Source: Hyphomonas johnsonii MHS-2
GTDB taxonomy: Bacteria > Pseudomonadota > Alphaproteobacteria > Caulobacterales > Hyphomonadaceae
Direction of reading: 5' to 3'
Length of the DNA: 56,031 nt
Assembly (NCBI RefSeq): GCF_000685275.1
Contig: NZ_ARYK01000014.1
Location: 1 to 56,031, forward strand
Shown piece after piece: positions 35,055-44,312 of the stretch; the first letter of the stretch is position 1, and each line of letters opens with the position of its first letter. A program made the translations under genes and the position numbers. The notes under the pieces were generated by a model. That model was not told the DNA's origin and did not search any database. It was given only the letters and a program-made list of their open reading frames with translations.

Positions 35055-35127
35055 GCGATCATCCATCGCGAGCGGCGACAGGGTGCGTTCCCGGATAACC
35101 ATTCGATTGACGAAGACAGGCGGGTAG

Positions 35128-36228
35128 ATGCTGAGTTCAATTGAAGGGTTCAAGTCTGTCGTTCTCGACCAACTCGGCGAAGGCGTCATCGTGGCCGATG
35201 CGGACGGCCGCATTATCAGCGTCAATCGCGCTGCGGAGGAAATTCACGGCCGGGTGCGGCTTGATGTGCCGACCGTGGAATATACCCAGACCTATGAATT
35301 GCTGACGATGGACGACCTGCCATACCCGCCGGACGAACTGCCGCTCGCGCGGGCCGTGAATCGTGGCGAACTGGTTATTGAGGAACCCTGGAAGATCAAG
35401 CGGCCCGACGGGTCCGTGGTGATCGCTGTCGGTACGGCGCGGCCTGTCCTCAATGCCGAGGGAAAGCAGATCGGGTCCGTTCTCACGATGCGCGATGACA
35501 CCAAGCGCGTTCAGGCGGAGCAGGCGCTGGTCAGCGCACTGGAGATGAAGGACATCCTGCTGTTCGAGGTCAATCACCGGGTCCGCAACAGCCTGCAGAT
35601 CGTGTCCTCGATCATCTCGCTGCCGCTGCACCGGATCGAAGACGAGGTGGCGCGCGAAACGCTGGCCCTGACCCAGCAGCGCATCGAGGTGATTTCAGCC
35701 ACGCACCGCAGCCTCTACGAACTGGGGCTGCACAATGAGGTCGATTGCGTCATCCTGCTGCAGGACCTGTGCGAGAATATCGTCGAGACCTATTCGCTGG
35801 ACAGCGCCGTCAGACTCGAATGGGACCGGCGCGGATCCATCATCCTGCCTGTCAGCAAGGCGGTATCGGTTTGCCTGACAGTCACCGAACTGATCACCAA
35901 TGCCTGCAAGTATGCTTTCAGGGGGCGAGATGCCGGCACGATCAGGGTGCTGCTCGACGGCGCCGACGAAAAGATCACGATCCGTGTCGAGGATGATGGC
36001 GTGGGGATGCCGGAACCGGAATCGGATCGGCGTTCGTCTCGCGGGATCGGCATGATCCTGGTTGAATCGCTGGCCAAATCCGTCGCCGCAGATGTCAGGA
36101 TCGACTCCGGTGAATCAGGCACCCGTTTCACGATCACGTTCGATCGTCCGGAACCGGAATCCGATCTGTCCGAAGCCCTCGTGCTCAAGCGCCGGGCACG
36201 CCGGGGCGTCGACTCCCTGCCGGAATGA
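35128..36228 (+). CDS. PAS-domain HisKA_2 sensor histidine kinase
   Basis: A 366-aa cytosolic kinase with no membrane segment. A PAS domain covers about residues 8-128 (DQLGEGVIVADADGRIISVN). The phosphoacceptor is His150 in FEVNHRVRNSLQIVSSI, the HisKA_2/HWE-like pattern, and the ATPase has an N box ELITNACKYAF (Asn258), then VEDDGVGMP and RGIGMILVESL. Alphaproteobacterial kinases of this type often feed the PhyR general stress response; that link is by family only. No response regulator is adjacent, so it is an orphan. Confidence 0.9.
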   Translation: MLSSIEGFKSVVLDQLGEGVIVADADGRIISVNRAAEEIHGRVRLDVPTVEYTQTYELLTMDDLPYPPDELPLARAVNRGELVIEEPWKIKRPDGSVVIAVGTARPVLNAEGKQIGSVLTMRDDTKRVQAEQALVSALEMKDILLFEVNHRVRNSLQIVSSIISLPLHRIEDEVARETLALTQQRIEVISATHRSLYELGLHNEVDCVILLQDLCENIVETYSLDSAVRLEWDRRGSIILPVSKAVSVCLTVTELITNACKYAFRGRDAGTIRVLLDGADEKITIRVEDDGVGMPEPESDRRSSRGIGMILVESLAKSVAADVRIDSGESGTRFTITFDRPEPESDLSEALVLKRRARRGVDSLPE

Positions 36229-36231
36229 TCG

Positions 36232-37809
36232 CTAGCGCTTCAGGAATGCCGGGACGTCGTCGCCGAACCCTTTGACGCGTTCCGGGGCCGGCGCCAGGAT
36301 CGGGTCGTCATCCTTGCGCTTGTGGTCCCTGGCTGGCCGGTCTTCACGCCCTGCGCGCGGTGCACGGGCCGGTTTTTCAGCTCGCTCCGCACGCGGTGCA
36401 CGCTCGCGCTTCGGTTTCTCGGCCGGGGCCGGCTTTTCGGCTGGCTCCGGCTTGGCAGATTCAGCTGCGACCTTTGCCTTCGGGGCTTCGACTTCGGCTT
36501 TTGGCGTTTCGGCTTTTGCTTTCGGGGCGTCGGCCTCGGCGGTGTTCCGCGAACGGCCTCGTGCGGGGCGTTCACCGCGTTCGCGGCTGCGGCTGCTGCT
36601 GGCCGTGCGGCCACCGCGGCCGCCGGAACGGCTGGACCGCTCTTCGGGCGGAAGCGTCTCGAGTTCTTCAAGCAGGCCGTCGGGCATGTAGTCCGCGACA
36701 TCCTGCTGGATCATCTTGAGCACGAAGCCCCATGATTTCTCGTCCGCGGGAGAGACGATCGTGAAGCTCTCGCCGGTGCGTCCGGCCCGGCCAGTCCGGC
36801 CGATCCGGTGGACATAGTCTTCATCCTTGGGCGGCGGCGAATAGTTGAACACCTGGCCGACATCCGGGATGTCGAGCCCGCGCGCTGCCACGTCAGAGGC
36901 AACGAGCAGCTTCAGGTCGCCATCGCGGAAACGCTGCAGGACTTCGGTGCGGAACGCCTGCGGCAAGTCGCCATGGATGGCGGCTGCGTCGTGCCCGTGC
37001 TTTTGCAGGGATGCCGCGACAACATCGACTTCGACCTTGCGGTTGCAGAAGACAATGCCGTTCTTGACGTCACGGGATTCGATCACACGGCGCAGGGCCG
37101 TGCGTTTGGCCTTCGCATCATTGGTCGGGATGTGGACCACGTATTGCGTGATTGTCTGGGCCGCATCCGTCGGGCGGGCGACCTCGATCTTGACCGGGTC
37201 GATCTGGAAGCTCTTGGCAAGCCGCTGGATGTCGGTCGGGAAGGTCGCTGAGAACAGCAGCGTCTGGCGCTTGGCCGGCAGCTTGGAGACAATCTTCTCG
37301 ATATCCGGAATGAAGCCCATGTCGAGCATGCGGTCGGCTTCATCAATGATCAGGTAGTCGACGCCCATGAGCAGCAGCTTGCCGCGCTCGAACTGGTCCA
37401 TCAGGCGGCCCGGTGTCGCGATCAGCACGTCGACGCCGCGCTGCAGCAGGCCTTCCTGCTCCTTGAAGCTGACGCCGCCGATCAGCAGCGCCTTGGTGAG
37501 CTTCAGGTACTTGCCGTATTTCTCGAAGCTTTCCGATACCTGCGCCGCGAGTTCGCGTGTCGGGCAGAGGATCAGGCAGCGCGGCATGCGCGCCCGGGCC
37601 CGTCCGCGGGCCAGGCGAAAGATCATCGGCAGCACGAAGGCGGCCGTCTTGCCGGTGCCGGTCTGGGCGATGCCCGTGACGTCGCGGCCGGCGAGGACGA
37701 GGGGGATGGCTTCCAGCTGGATCGGGGTCGGGATTGTATAACCCGCCTCTTCCACAGCCTTCAGTACGTTCGGCCCGAGGCCGAGATCTGCAAATGTTAC
37801 GTCGTTCAA
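36232..37809 (-). CDS. rhlE: DEAD-box RNA helicase, RhlE-type, with long basic tail
   Basis: A 525-aa ATP-dependent RNA helicase. Motifs: Q motif (PTPIQLEAIP), Walker A AQTGTGKT at about 48-55, PTREL, GG, TPGR, DEAD at 156-159, SAT, and the C-terminal HRIGRTGRAG. Residues 391-525 are a disordered Lys/Ala/Pro/Glu-rich tail with repeats such as PKAEVEAPKAK, probably binding RNA. Homology begins at NDVTFADLG, and its first codon is TTG with GGAAA upstream, so the start is likely TTG 37809. The upstream frame extension to ATG 37989 has no helicase-like sequence. Confidence 0.9.
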   Translation of the reverse strand: MNDVTFADLGLGPNVLKAVEEAGYTIPTPIQLEAIPLVLAGRDVTGIAQTGTGKTAAFVLPMIFRLARGRARARMPRCLILCPTRELAAQVSESFEKYGKYLKLTKALLIGGVSFKEQEGLLQRGVDVLIATPGRLMDQFERGKLLLMGVDYLIIDEADRMLDMGFIPDIEKIVSKLPAKRQTLLFSATFPTDIQRLAKSFQIDPVKIEVARPTDAAQTITQYVVHIPTNDAKAKRTALRRVIESRDVKNGIVFCNRKVEVDVVAASLQKHGHDAAAIHGDLPQAFRTEVLQRFRDGDLKLLVASDVAARGLDIPDVGQVFNYSPPPKDEDYVHRIGRTGRAGRTGESFTIVSPADEKSWGFVLKMIQQDVADYMPDGLLEELETLPPEERSSRSGGRGGRTASSSRSRERGERPARGRSRNTAEADAPKAKAETPKAEVEAPKAKVAAESAKPEPAEKPAPAEKPKRERAPRAERAEKPARAPRAGREDRPARDHKRKDDDPILAPAPERVKGFGDDVPAFLKR

Positions 37810-38099
37810 AGTGTTTCCAGTCCAAGGATTGTTGATATTACCCGACGCTGCCCGAATGGCAGCCTTGCCGGGCGAATCCTGAGCCCGGAGCGTCTGTTGC
37901 GCTGCACATAGTGCAAAAATGCCGCCGCGTATAGAGACGCAGGTCAGGCACGCATCAGCCATATTTGGCCCTGCGCGCGTCTGATACAAGTCCTGCCGTG
38001 TTTCGGGTGCCCGGCGAAGGCCCTGGCTGGCGGTTCGCGTGCGTGTTGTGCGCCACCCAAGGTTCGCATACAGTCCACCGATATTCCGGGGGGCGTGGA

Positions 38100-39551
38100 A
38101 TGTCGGACGTATTTGTATCCTACAATAGAGAAGACCTGCCGATTGCTCAGCGGATCGTGGATGGCCTTCTGCAGGAAGGGTTCGATGTCTGGATGGACAT
38201 GAACCTGCAGGCTGGCGAGAATTATGACGAGATCACCGAAGAGCGCCTGCACAAGGCGCGCGCTGTGGTCGTGCTCTGGTCCAGCCGGTCGGTAAAGTCG
38301 CGCTGGGTGCGCGCCGAGGCGACCATCGGCGCCCGCAAGAACACGCTCGTGCCGCTGATGATCGAACCCTGCGATCGCCCGGTAATGTTCGAACTCATCC
38401 AGTCAACGGACCTGTCGGGCTGGACCGGTGACCGCACGGATCCCAGCTGGTTGGCCTGTGTCGAGGTCATCCGTCACCGGCTTGAAGTCGAGCCCGTCGA
38501 AGGCGGCGGCAGTTTCGCGCACAAGGGCAAGACCAAGGCTGTTGCGAAAGCGGCGGCCAGGGCGCGCAAGCATCGCGAGGCAAAGGGGCGTTCGGGCAAG
38601 GCCGTATTGGTCACGCACCTGATGGCCTTTTCATTCGGGCTGATGACGGCCGTCGGCGTCTATGTGCTGCGACCGGACCTTGTCCAGCCGCTGCTGGCGA
38701 TGCTGCCGGCCTATCCGGGAGACCAGGTCGCCAGCGCCGCCGCGCCGGCCGACCCTGTTGCGGCGGAACTTGTCGTCGCTGCCGTCGTCGAACCGCCGCC
38801 ACCGGTCATCGAGCCGGTGGTCGAAGCCCCGCCCGAGGCGGTCGCCAATCCAACCTTCCGCGAATGCGACATGTGCCCCGACATGGTGAACATTGCCGGC
38901 GGCACGTTCATGATGGGCGCGCCCGACGACGAGCTGGCCCGCAACGCCTGGGAAGGGCCGGTTCGCAAGGTTGCGATGGCACCGTTCGCGATTGGCGCAA
39001 CCGAGGTGACGTTCGACCAGTGGGATGCCTGCGTCGCCGATGCCGGGTGTGCGGCCTATTCCCCGCCCGCCGGCCTGCTCGGTCGCGGATCGCAACCGGT
39101 GGCCAAGGTGTCCTGGAAGGATGCGCAGGGCTATGTGGCCTGGCTGTCGGCCAAAACCGGCCGCACCTATCGCCTGCCGAGCGAAGCCGAGTGGGAATAC
39201 GCGGCGCGCGCCGGCACGGTGACGCCATTCTGGTGGGGGGCACTCTATGATGCCGGCAAGGCGGCGTCCGGTCCGGACCTGAAACCGGTGGGCGACCTGG
39301 AGGCCAACGCGTTCGGCCTGCGCGGCGTGTCGGGCAGCCTGCGCGAGTGGGTTCAGGATTGCTACGTCAACACGTTTGCGGATGCGCCGCTGGATGGCCG
39401 GGCCGTCGAAGGGGCGCCGTGCAAGCAGCATGTCGTGCGCGGTGGGTCGCACATATCCAGCCCGGCAGACCTGCGGATCGCTGCGCGCGGGCGGAACGAT
39501 ACCGCCTTTCGTGACGAATTGACGGGTTTCCGCGTCGCGGCAGCTCCCTGA
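38100..39551 (+). CDS. TIR domain-TM-FGE/sulfatase-modifying-like fusion
   Basis: A 483-aa three-part protein. Residues 1-130 are a TIR domain (DVFVSYNREDLPIAQRIVDG; VVLWSSRSVKSRWVRAEA, with Glu73 at the NADase glutamate position). A basic Lys/Ala/Arg linker leads to one membrane helix at about 168-190, then an Ala/Pro/Val-rich spacer (205-250) and an FGE-sulfatase (SUMF1) domain at 258-483 (MVNIAGGTFMMGAP; RLPSEAEWEYAARAG; VRGGSHISS; TGFRVA). The SUMF1 region lacks the catalytic cysteine pair after GGS, so it is likely a binding or sensing module of C-type-lectin-like fold. TIR would face the cytoplasm and FGE the periplasm. Start ATG 38100 follows GGGGGGCG. Confidence 0.88.
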   Translation: MSDVFVSYNREDLPIAQRIVDGLLQEGFDVWMDMNLQAGENYDEITEERLHKARAVVVLWSSRSVKSRWVRAEATIGARKNTLVPLMIEPCDRPVMFELIQSTDLSGWTGDRTDPSWLACVEVIRHRLEVEPVEGGGSFAHKGKTKAVAKAAARARKHREAKGRSGKAVLVTHLMAFSFGLMTAVGVYVLRPDLVQPLLAMLPAYPGDQVASAAAPADPVAAELVVAAVVEPPPPVIEPVVEAPPEAVANPTFRECDMCPDMVNIAGGTFMMGAPDDELARNAWEGPVRKVAMAPFAIGATEVTFDQWDACVADAGCAAYSPPAGLLGRGSQPVAKVSWKDAQGYVAWLSAKTGRTYRLPSEAEWEYAARAGTVTPFWWGALYDAGKAASGPDLKPVGDLEANAFGLRGVSGSLREWVQDCYVNTFADAPLDGRAVEGAPCKQHVVRGGSHISSPADLRIAARGRNDTAFRDELTGFRVAAAP

Positions 39552-39582
39552 TACGTCAGCTTGATTTCAGGATGGGAGGGCG

Positions 39583-39612
39583 TGTCCCCCGGCCACGCAG
39601 GGCCGAGGGACA
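39583..39612. terminator. Palindrome between the TIR-FGE gene and sodB
   Basis: TGTCCC (39583-39588) and CGGCC (39590-39594) pair with GGCCG (39601-39605) and GGGACA (39607-39612) around one mismatch. It lies between convergent genes and probably terminates both. It resembles the 20697-20726 palindrome. Confidence 0.55.
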
Positions 39613-39627
39613 GACACCGGGTCAGGC

Positions 39628-40224
39628 CTAGCCAAGGTTCTTGTTGGCAAAGTCCCAGTTGATCAGGTTGTTGATGAACGCGTCCATATAGTTCGGACGG
39701 CTGTTCTGGTAGTCGAGATAATAGGCGTGCTCCCAGACATCCATGGTCAGGATCGGCGTTGCGGCCGGGTCTGTCAGGGGTGTTTCAGCGTTCGGGGTCT
39801 TGGTGATGGCAAGCTTGCCATCCTTCAGGACGAGCCAGGCCCAGCCGGATCCGAACTGGCCGCCGCCGGCTGCCTTGAAGTCCTTCACGAACTGGTCGTA
39901 GCCGCCGAGGTCGCTGTCGATCATGGCCGCCACCTTGCCGGTTGGCTTGCCGCCGCCGCCGGGCTTCATCGAGTGCCAGTAGAACGTGTGGTTCCAGACC
40001 TGGGCCGCGTTGTTGAACAGGCCGGCCTTGGCCTTGTCGCCAGCAGCTTTCTTGACGATCTCTTCAAGCGACGCGTTGGCAAGGTCAGTGCCTTCGATCA
40101 GGCCGTTCAGGTTGGTCACGTACGCCTGGTGGTGCTTGCCGTGGTGATAGTTCAGCGTCTCCTCGGAAATGTGCGGCGCGAGGGCTCCGCGTCCATAAGG
40201 AAGCTCGGGAAGGGAAAATGCCAT
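39628..40224 (-). CDS. sodB: Iron superoxide dismutase
   Basis: A 198-aa Fe/Mn-family superoxide dismutase. Metal ligands by family position are His in NYHHGKHHQAYV, His in NHTFYWHSM, and Asp plus His in MDVWEHAYYLDY. The GGGGKP and QFGSGWAWLV segments (family signature G-FGSGWA) point to the iron form in this lineage, although Fe against Mn cannot be settled by eye. No signal peptide, so cytosolic. GAAAGGACA precedes the start. Confidence 0.94.
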   Translation of the reverse strand: MAFSLPELPYGRGALAPHISEETLNYHHGKHHQAYVTNLNGLIEGTDLANASLEEIVKKAAGDKAKAGLFNNAAQVWNHTFYWHSMKPGGGGKPTGKVAAMIDSDLGGYDQFVKDFKAAGGGQFGSGWAWLVLKDGKLAITKTPNAETPLTDPAATPILTMDVWEHAYYLDYQNSRPNYMDAFINNLINWDFANKNLG

Positions 40225-40288
40225 GTCAGTGTCCTTTCTTGCATATGATTGACTGGTGTATCAGCGCGTCTTCCCACATATGGGTTCC

Positions 40289-40939
40289 ATGTCCAATGAG
40301 ACCAGCCCCTTGAGCAAAACACAGTGGAAGGCAATCGATGCCCGTGTAAAGCGCGTCGACGAGGATCGGTGGATCTCGAGCCGTTTTGCGCCCGAGCAAT
40401 ATCGCCACAGCCTGATCGCCCTCTATGCCCTGGCTTACGAGCTGGCGCGCGTCCGGCTTGCGGTCTCTGAAGACACGCTCGGCGCCATCCGCTTCCAGTG
40501 GTGGCGCGATGCCCTGCAGGAGATCGAGGCCGAACAGGCCCCCCGGGCCCATGATGTCTGCCTTGCCCTCTACGAGGAAGTGGCCTGCCAGCGGCTGAAG
40601 GTCGGCGCGCTATTGAAACTGGTCGACGGGTACGAAGCCGCCTTCCACGCCGAAGACCGTGCACGCGAGCCGGAAGCCTGGCTTGCCGCCGTGGCCGCCA
40701 GCGTCCTTGCCGGCACGCACGGTTGGGGAACCGAGATTCAGGACGTGGCCCCGGCCTATGCCGCCACCCGGCGCAGCGACACCAAGGCCTTCGGGCCGCA
40801 TGTCGCCCCGGCACCGAAGCCCATTCGCCCGGCCATTGCGCATTTCCGCCTGCGCAAGTTCTATTGCGAGGGGCGCGACCCGAATCCGGTCACCAAGCGC
40901 CTCAGCATCATGAAGGCGATGAATACCGGGCAGGTCTGA
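40289..40939 (+). CDS. Squalene/phytoene-synthase family protein (NDUFAF6-like)
   Basis: A 216-aa soluble protein with LIALYALAYELARVR and IRFQWWRDALQEIE, hallmarks of the squalene/phytoene synthase superfamily branch found widely in alphaproteobacteria and related to mitochondrial NDUFAF6. In this branch the aspartate-rich first motif of true synthases is degraded (here YELARVR), so a complex I assembly or other role is as likely as prenyl condensation. The end (IRPAIAHFRLRKFYCEGRDP) is complete, so the gene is not truncated. The start is uncertain: GTG 40256 or ATG 40289, neither with a strong ribosome site. Confidence 0.75.
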   Translation: MSNETSPLSKTQWKAIDARVKRVDEDRWISSRFAPEQYRHSLIALYALAYELARVRLAVSEDTLGAIRFQWWRDALQEIEAEQAPRAHDVCLALYEEVACQRLKVGALLKLVDGYEAAFHAEDRAREPEAWLAAVAASVLAGTHGWGTEIQDVAPAYAATRRSDTKAFGPHVAPAPKPIRPAIAHFRLRKFYCEGRDPNPVTKRLSIMKAMNTGQV

Positions 40940-40946
40940 AAAGCCT

Positions 40947-42353
40947 CTATTCCGCAGGCACCAGCGCGGCTTCGCCGGCCAGCCACGCATCAACATCTTC
41001 CAGCGCCCGTACGGCCTGCGCCCGCTTCTTGGCGCGGCCCTTGTCCTTGCCGCGCAGCCGTTTGCCGTCTTCGCCGACCTTGGGATAGTCGGCGATGTCC
41101 GGGAACAGGCCGAAATTCACGTTCATCGGCTGGAAGGTCTGTTTGCCCTGCAGGTGGCCGCCGGTGATGTGCAGCACCAGCGAACCGAGCGCCGTGGTCG
41201 GCGGCGGCGGGGCAAGACTGCGGCCGAGGCGTTCGGCAGCGGCAAAGCGCCCGGCCAGCAGGCCCATCGCGGCGCTCTCGACATAGCCTTCCACGCCGGT
41301 GACCTGACCGGCAAAGCGCAGGCGCGGCATGGATTTCATGCGCAGCTGCGCGTCCAGCAGTTTCGGCGAATTCAGGAACGTGTTGCGGTGAATGCCGCCC
41401 AGGCGCGCGAACTCGGCCTTTTCGAGGCCCGGGATCATCCGGAATATCTCGGTCTGCGCGCCATGTTTCAGCTTGGTCTGGAAGCCGACCATGTTCCACA
41501 GCGTACCGAGCGCATTGTCCTGGCGCAGTTGCACCACGGCGTGCGACTTGACGGTCGGGTCGTGCGGATTGGTCAGGCCAACCGGCTTCATCGGGCCAAA
41601 CCGCAGCGTTTCGCGCCCGCGTTCGGCCATCACTTCGATCGGCAGGCAGCCTTCGAAATAGGGCGTGTCCTTTTCCCAGTCCTTGAACTCGGTCTTCGGC
41701 GCCGCGATCAGGGCATCGAGGAAGGCGTTGTACTGCGCTTCGGTCATGCCGCAATTGATGTAGGCGGCCGTGTCACCGCCGGGGCCCGGCTTGTCATAGC
41801 GGCTCTGTTTCCAGGCGACGTTCATGTCGATCGAGTCGAAATAGACGATTGGTGCAATCGCGTCGAAGAAGGCCAGGTCGCCTTCGCCGGTATGCGCGTG
41901 GATCGCTTCTGCCAGCGGCAGCGACGTCAGCGGGCCGGTCGCGATGATCACGCTGTCCCAGTCTTCAGGCGGAATTCCGGTGATTTCCTCGCGCACGATG
42001 GTGACCAGCGGGTGCGCTTCCAGCTTCGCGGTGACGGCTTGGGCAAAACCGTCCCGGTCGACCGCCAGCGCGCTGCCGGCCGGCACCTGGTGGTCGGCGG
42101 CGGTGGTGATGATCAGGCCGTTCGCCCGGCGCATTTCCTCGTGCAGAACGCCGACCGCGTTGGTCGTATGGTCGTCCGAGCGGAAGGAATTGGAGCAGAC
42201 AAGCTCGGCCAGATGGTCGGTCTGGTGGGCTTCCGTGCCCTTCACGCCGCGCATTTCGTGCAGGATGACAGGCACGCCGGCGTTTGCCGCCTGCCAGGCT
42301 GCTTCCGACCCGGCCATGCCGCCGCCGATGATATGTATGGGTTTGATGCTCAT
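40947..42353 (-). CDS. trmFO: TrmFO, folate-dependent tRNA U54 methyltransferase
   Basis: Uses methylenetetrahydrofolate and FADH2 to make ribothymidine at tRNA position 54. The 468-aa product has the FAD loop [15 protein letters not shown] near the N-terminus, the conserved [26 protein letters not shown] with the Cys used in catalysis by family analogy, and [22 protein letters not shown] 42353 begins the homology. The C-terminal 30 residues are a basic extension. Confidence 0.96.
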   Translation of the reverse strand: MSIKPIHIIGGGMAGSEAAWQAANAGVPVILHEMRGVKGTEAHQTDHLAELVCSNSFRSDDHTTNAVGVLHEEMRRANGLIITTAADHQVPAGSALAVDRDGFAQAVTAKLEAHPLVTIVREEITGIPPEDWDSVIIATGPLTSLPLAEAIHAHTGEGDLAFFDAIAPIVYFDSIDMNVAWKQSRYDKPGPGGDTAAYINCGMTEAQYNAFLDALIAAPKTEFKDWEKDTPYFEGCLPIEVMAERGRETLRFGPMKPVGLTNPHDPTVKSHAVVQLRQDNALGTLWNMVGFQTKLKHGAQTEIFRMIPGLEKAEFARLGGIHRNTFLNSPKLLDAQLRMKSMPRLRFAGQVTGVEGYVESAAMGLLAGRFAAAERLGRSLAPPPPTTALGSLVLHITGGHLQGKQTFQPMNVNFGLFPDIADYPKVGEDGKRLRGKDKGRAKKRAQAVRALEDVDAWLAGEAALVPAE

Positions 42354-42448
42354 GGAGGGGACATGCGCAGGCCGGTCCCGCGCGTCAAGATGGTGTTTGC
42401 GGCCCGCCAACTTGCGGGTTAGGTGTCTGGGCAGTGAGGAGCCGGACG

Positions 42449-43270
42449 ATGGCGGACAGATTGCCGGTAACAGGATTGGTCGCCGAGGCCTGGCGGCTTG
42501 CGGCGCGGTCGTTCGTGCCGGGCCTGCGCTGGCTCGGCGCTCTCGTCCTCGCGTCCGGCCTTTACACGGTCGCGCTGGAGTCGGCATCCGGTGGCGGGTC
42601 TGTCCTCGCGCTGGCCTTGCTGGCGGCGGTCTTCTGCGCCGGCGTGGCCTGGTCGCTCAGCATCTATCGCACGATGCTGGGACAGCAGACGGGCAGCTTC
42701 CTCTCGCTCGCACACGCCAATATCTCGATCTATACCGCGTTCCTGTTCGTTAGCGTGTTCATCGTCTTCTTCCTGGGTATCCTTCCGGGCATCCTGCTCG
42801 AAGTCTCCGGCCGCACCGATCTCGGCGCGGAGACGGATCCGGCCATTGTGCAGGCCGCCATCCGCGACATGCTGCCAACGCCCTATGGCGCCGTGCTGCT
42901 GATTGCCTGCGCGCTGGGGCTGTGGGCGCTCTGTTTCTTCGCCATTCGCCTGCTGCTTGTCGGCGCTGCGACGGTCAGGTCCGGCGAAACGCTTGTCTTC
43001 CGGACATGGCCGTGGACGAAGGGCCATGCCCTGCGCCTTGGCCTCGCGGCGCTGGGCACCCATGTATTGCCGTTCGCCGTCGCCGTCGGCCTCAATGCCG
43101 CGCTGGCGGGTGTGCTCGGCGACGGATCCGTTGCCGGTTTCCTGCGCGGCAGCATCGGCGCGCTCCTGTTGGCGCCGTTCATTCTGGCGGGTCACGGGCT
43201 CGCAGTCAGTGCCCTGCCGCGCCTGGCGCCGGCGCCCGGTCCGACCGAAGAGATTGCGTCTGCCGCCTAA
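42449..43270 (+). CDS. Multi-spanning membrane protein, unknown function
   Basis: A 273-aa hydrophobic protein with about six membrane segments and no recognised transporter signature. GAGGAG at 42435-42440 fixes ATG 42449. It is the first of three consecutive membrane genes on this strand (gaps 42 and 16 nt), all with the same layout of paired helices around an amphipathic linker. In the window it is the most divergent of the three. Confidence 0.7.
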   Translation: MADRLPVTGLVAEAWRLAARSFVPGLRWLGALVLASGLYTVALESASGGGSVLALALLAAVFCAGVAWSLSIYRTMLGQQTGSFLSLAHANISIYTAFLFVSVFIVFFLGILPGILLEVSGRTDLGAETDPAIVQAAIRDMLPTPYGAVLLIACALGLWALCFFAIRLLLVGAATVRSGETLVFRTWPWTKGHALRLGLAALGTHVLPFAVAVGLNAALAGVLGDGSVAGFLRGSIGALLLAPFILAGHGLAVSALPRLAPAPGPTEEIASAA

Positions 43271-43312
43271 ATCGCTCTAGTCTGCAGGGAATCGGAGTTG
43301 GGGGGCGGGACG

Positions 43313-44296
43313 ATGCCAACGAGATTTTCCTTTGAAGGGGCGTTGGCGAACCCGTTTCGCGCTGCCTATGCGCAATCTTTTCCGTGGCTGTTCTCGGCCG
43401 CCTACGCCATCGTCTTCACACTGTTCTTCGGGGTGATGGTCCTCCTGACCCGGAATACGTTCGGCGATGTGATCGAGTCGATCGGGGCGCTGGACAGGTC
43501 CGGCATCGACCGGGACGCTCCGGGATCCATCACCGCGACATTGTCCGGCATCTTCAAGCCGCTCGTGCCGTTCCTGGTTCTCTCCATCGTCGGCAGCTGG
43601 GCGCTCTGGGCGATGTTCGAGGCCGCCTCGCAGCGCCGCTACATCCGCGATGAGGGGTTCACGCTGCGTTTCGGCGGCGACGAGCTGCGCATGATGGTCG
43701 TCGCCCTGCTCTGGAGCCTCATGTACCTGGTGTTCATCAGCCCGATATTGTTCGTCATGCTGGGCGGCATCGCATCACTGCTCAGCGCGTCTGTGTCCAA
43801 CAGCCCGGAAGACGTGATTGCGCGGCAGGCCTTTTCCATGATCGGCAGCCTGTTCGGGCTGATGCTGCTGGTATTCCCGGTCTATGTCTTCTTCGCGACC
43901 CGGCTTGCGCCCTGTTTCGCCATGACGATCAAGGATCGCAGGATCGTCTTCTTCGATGCCTGGAACGTGTCGCGCGGCCGGTTCTGGCCCATTCTCGGAG
44001 CCTACCTGATCCTGGCCGTGAGCGGTGGCATCATCGTCAGCGTGATCGACCAGGTGCTTCAGATGGCCCTGATGACGACATCCATGCCGAGTCTGGAAAC
44101 GGTCGAGTCGGCAGACGACCTGACCGCCGTGCTGACGTCGACGGCCTTTGTCATTCCTCTGTCAATCTACGCGCTGCTCCGGCTGTTCCTGTCTGGGCTG
44201 CTGCAGCATTTCACCGGCGGTCCGGCCGCCTTTGCAGCCCGGCACGATCCCCGCGGCGGCGTCGACGACGCCGCCCAGATGGCAGTTTTCGATTAG
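43313..44296 (+). CDS. Multi-spanning membrane protein, paralogue A
   Basis: A 327-aa protein with about six membrane segments. A conserved loop at about residues 103-135 (MFEAASQRRYIRDEGFTLRF, then GGDELRMMVVALLW) is shared with the next gene (FEGANQRRYMRAEGFRLQLG, then GDEWRLLVVGLIW), showing gene duplication. Both also share the ending FTGGPAAFAARHDP against FSGPAALAARADP. The function is unknown. Start at ATG 43313 after a GGGGGG run. Confidence 0.75.
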   Translation: MPTRFSFEGALANPFRAAYAQSFPWLFSAAYAIVFTLFFGVMVLLTRNTFGDVIESIGALDRSGIDRDAPGSITATLSGIFKPLVPFLVLSIVGSWALWAMFEAASQRRYIRDEGFTLRFGGDELRMMVVALLWSLMYLVFISPILFVMLGGIASLLSASVSNSPEDVIARQAFSMIGSLFGLMLLVFPVYVFFATRLAPCFAMTIKDRRIVFFDAWNVSRGRFWPILGAYLILAVSGGIIVSVIDQVLQMALMTTSMPSLETVESADDLTAVLTSTAFVIPLSIYALLRLFLSGLLQHFTGGPAAFAARHDPRGGVDDAAQMAVFD

Positions 44297-44312
44297 GCAA
44301 GAGGAGCCAAGG

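Noticed and set aside
33582..35225. 547-codon antisense open frame opposite the aldehyde dehydrogenase
   Set aside because: Complete overlap with a gene carrying intact catalytic residues; no family resemblance.
41154..42422. 422-codon open frame opposite trmFO
   Set aside because: Shadow of trmFO, which has full-length family homology.
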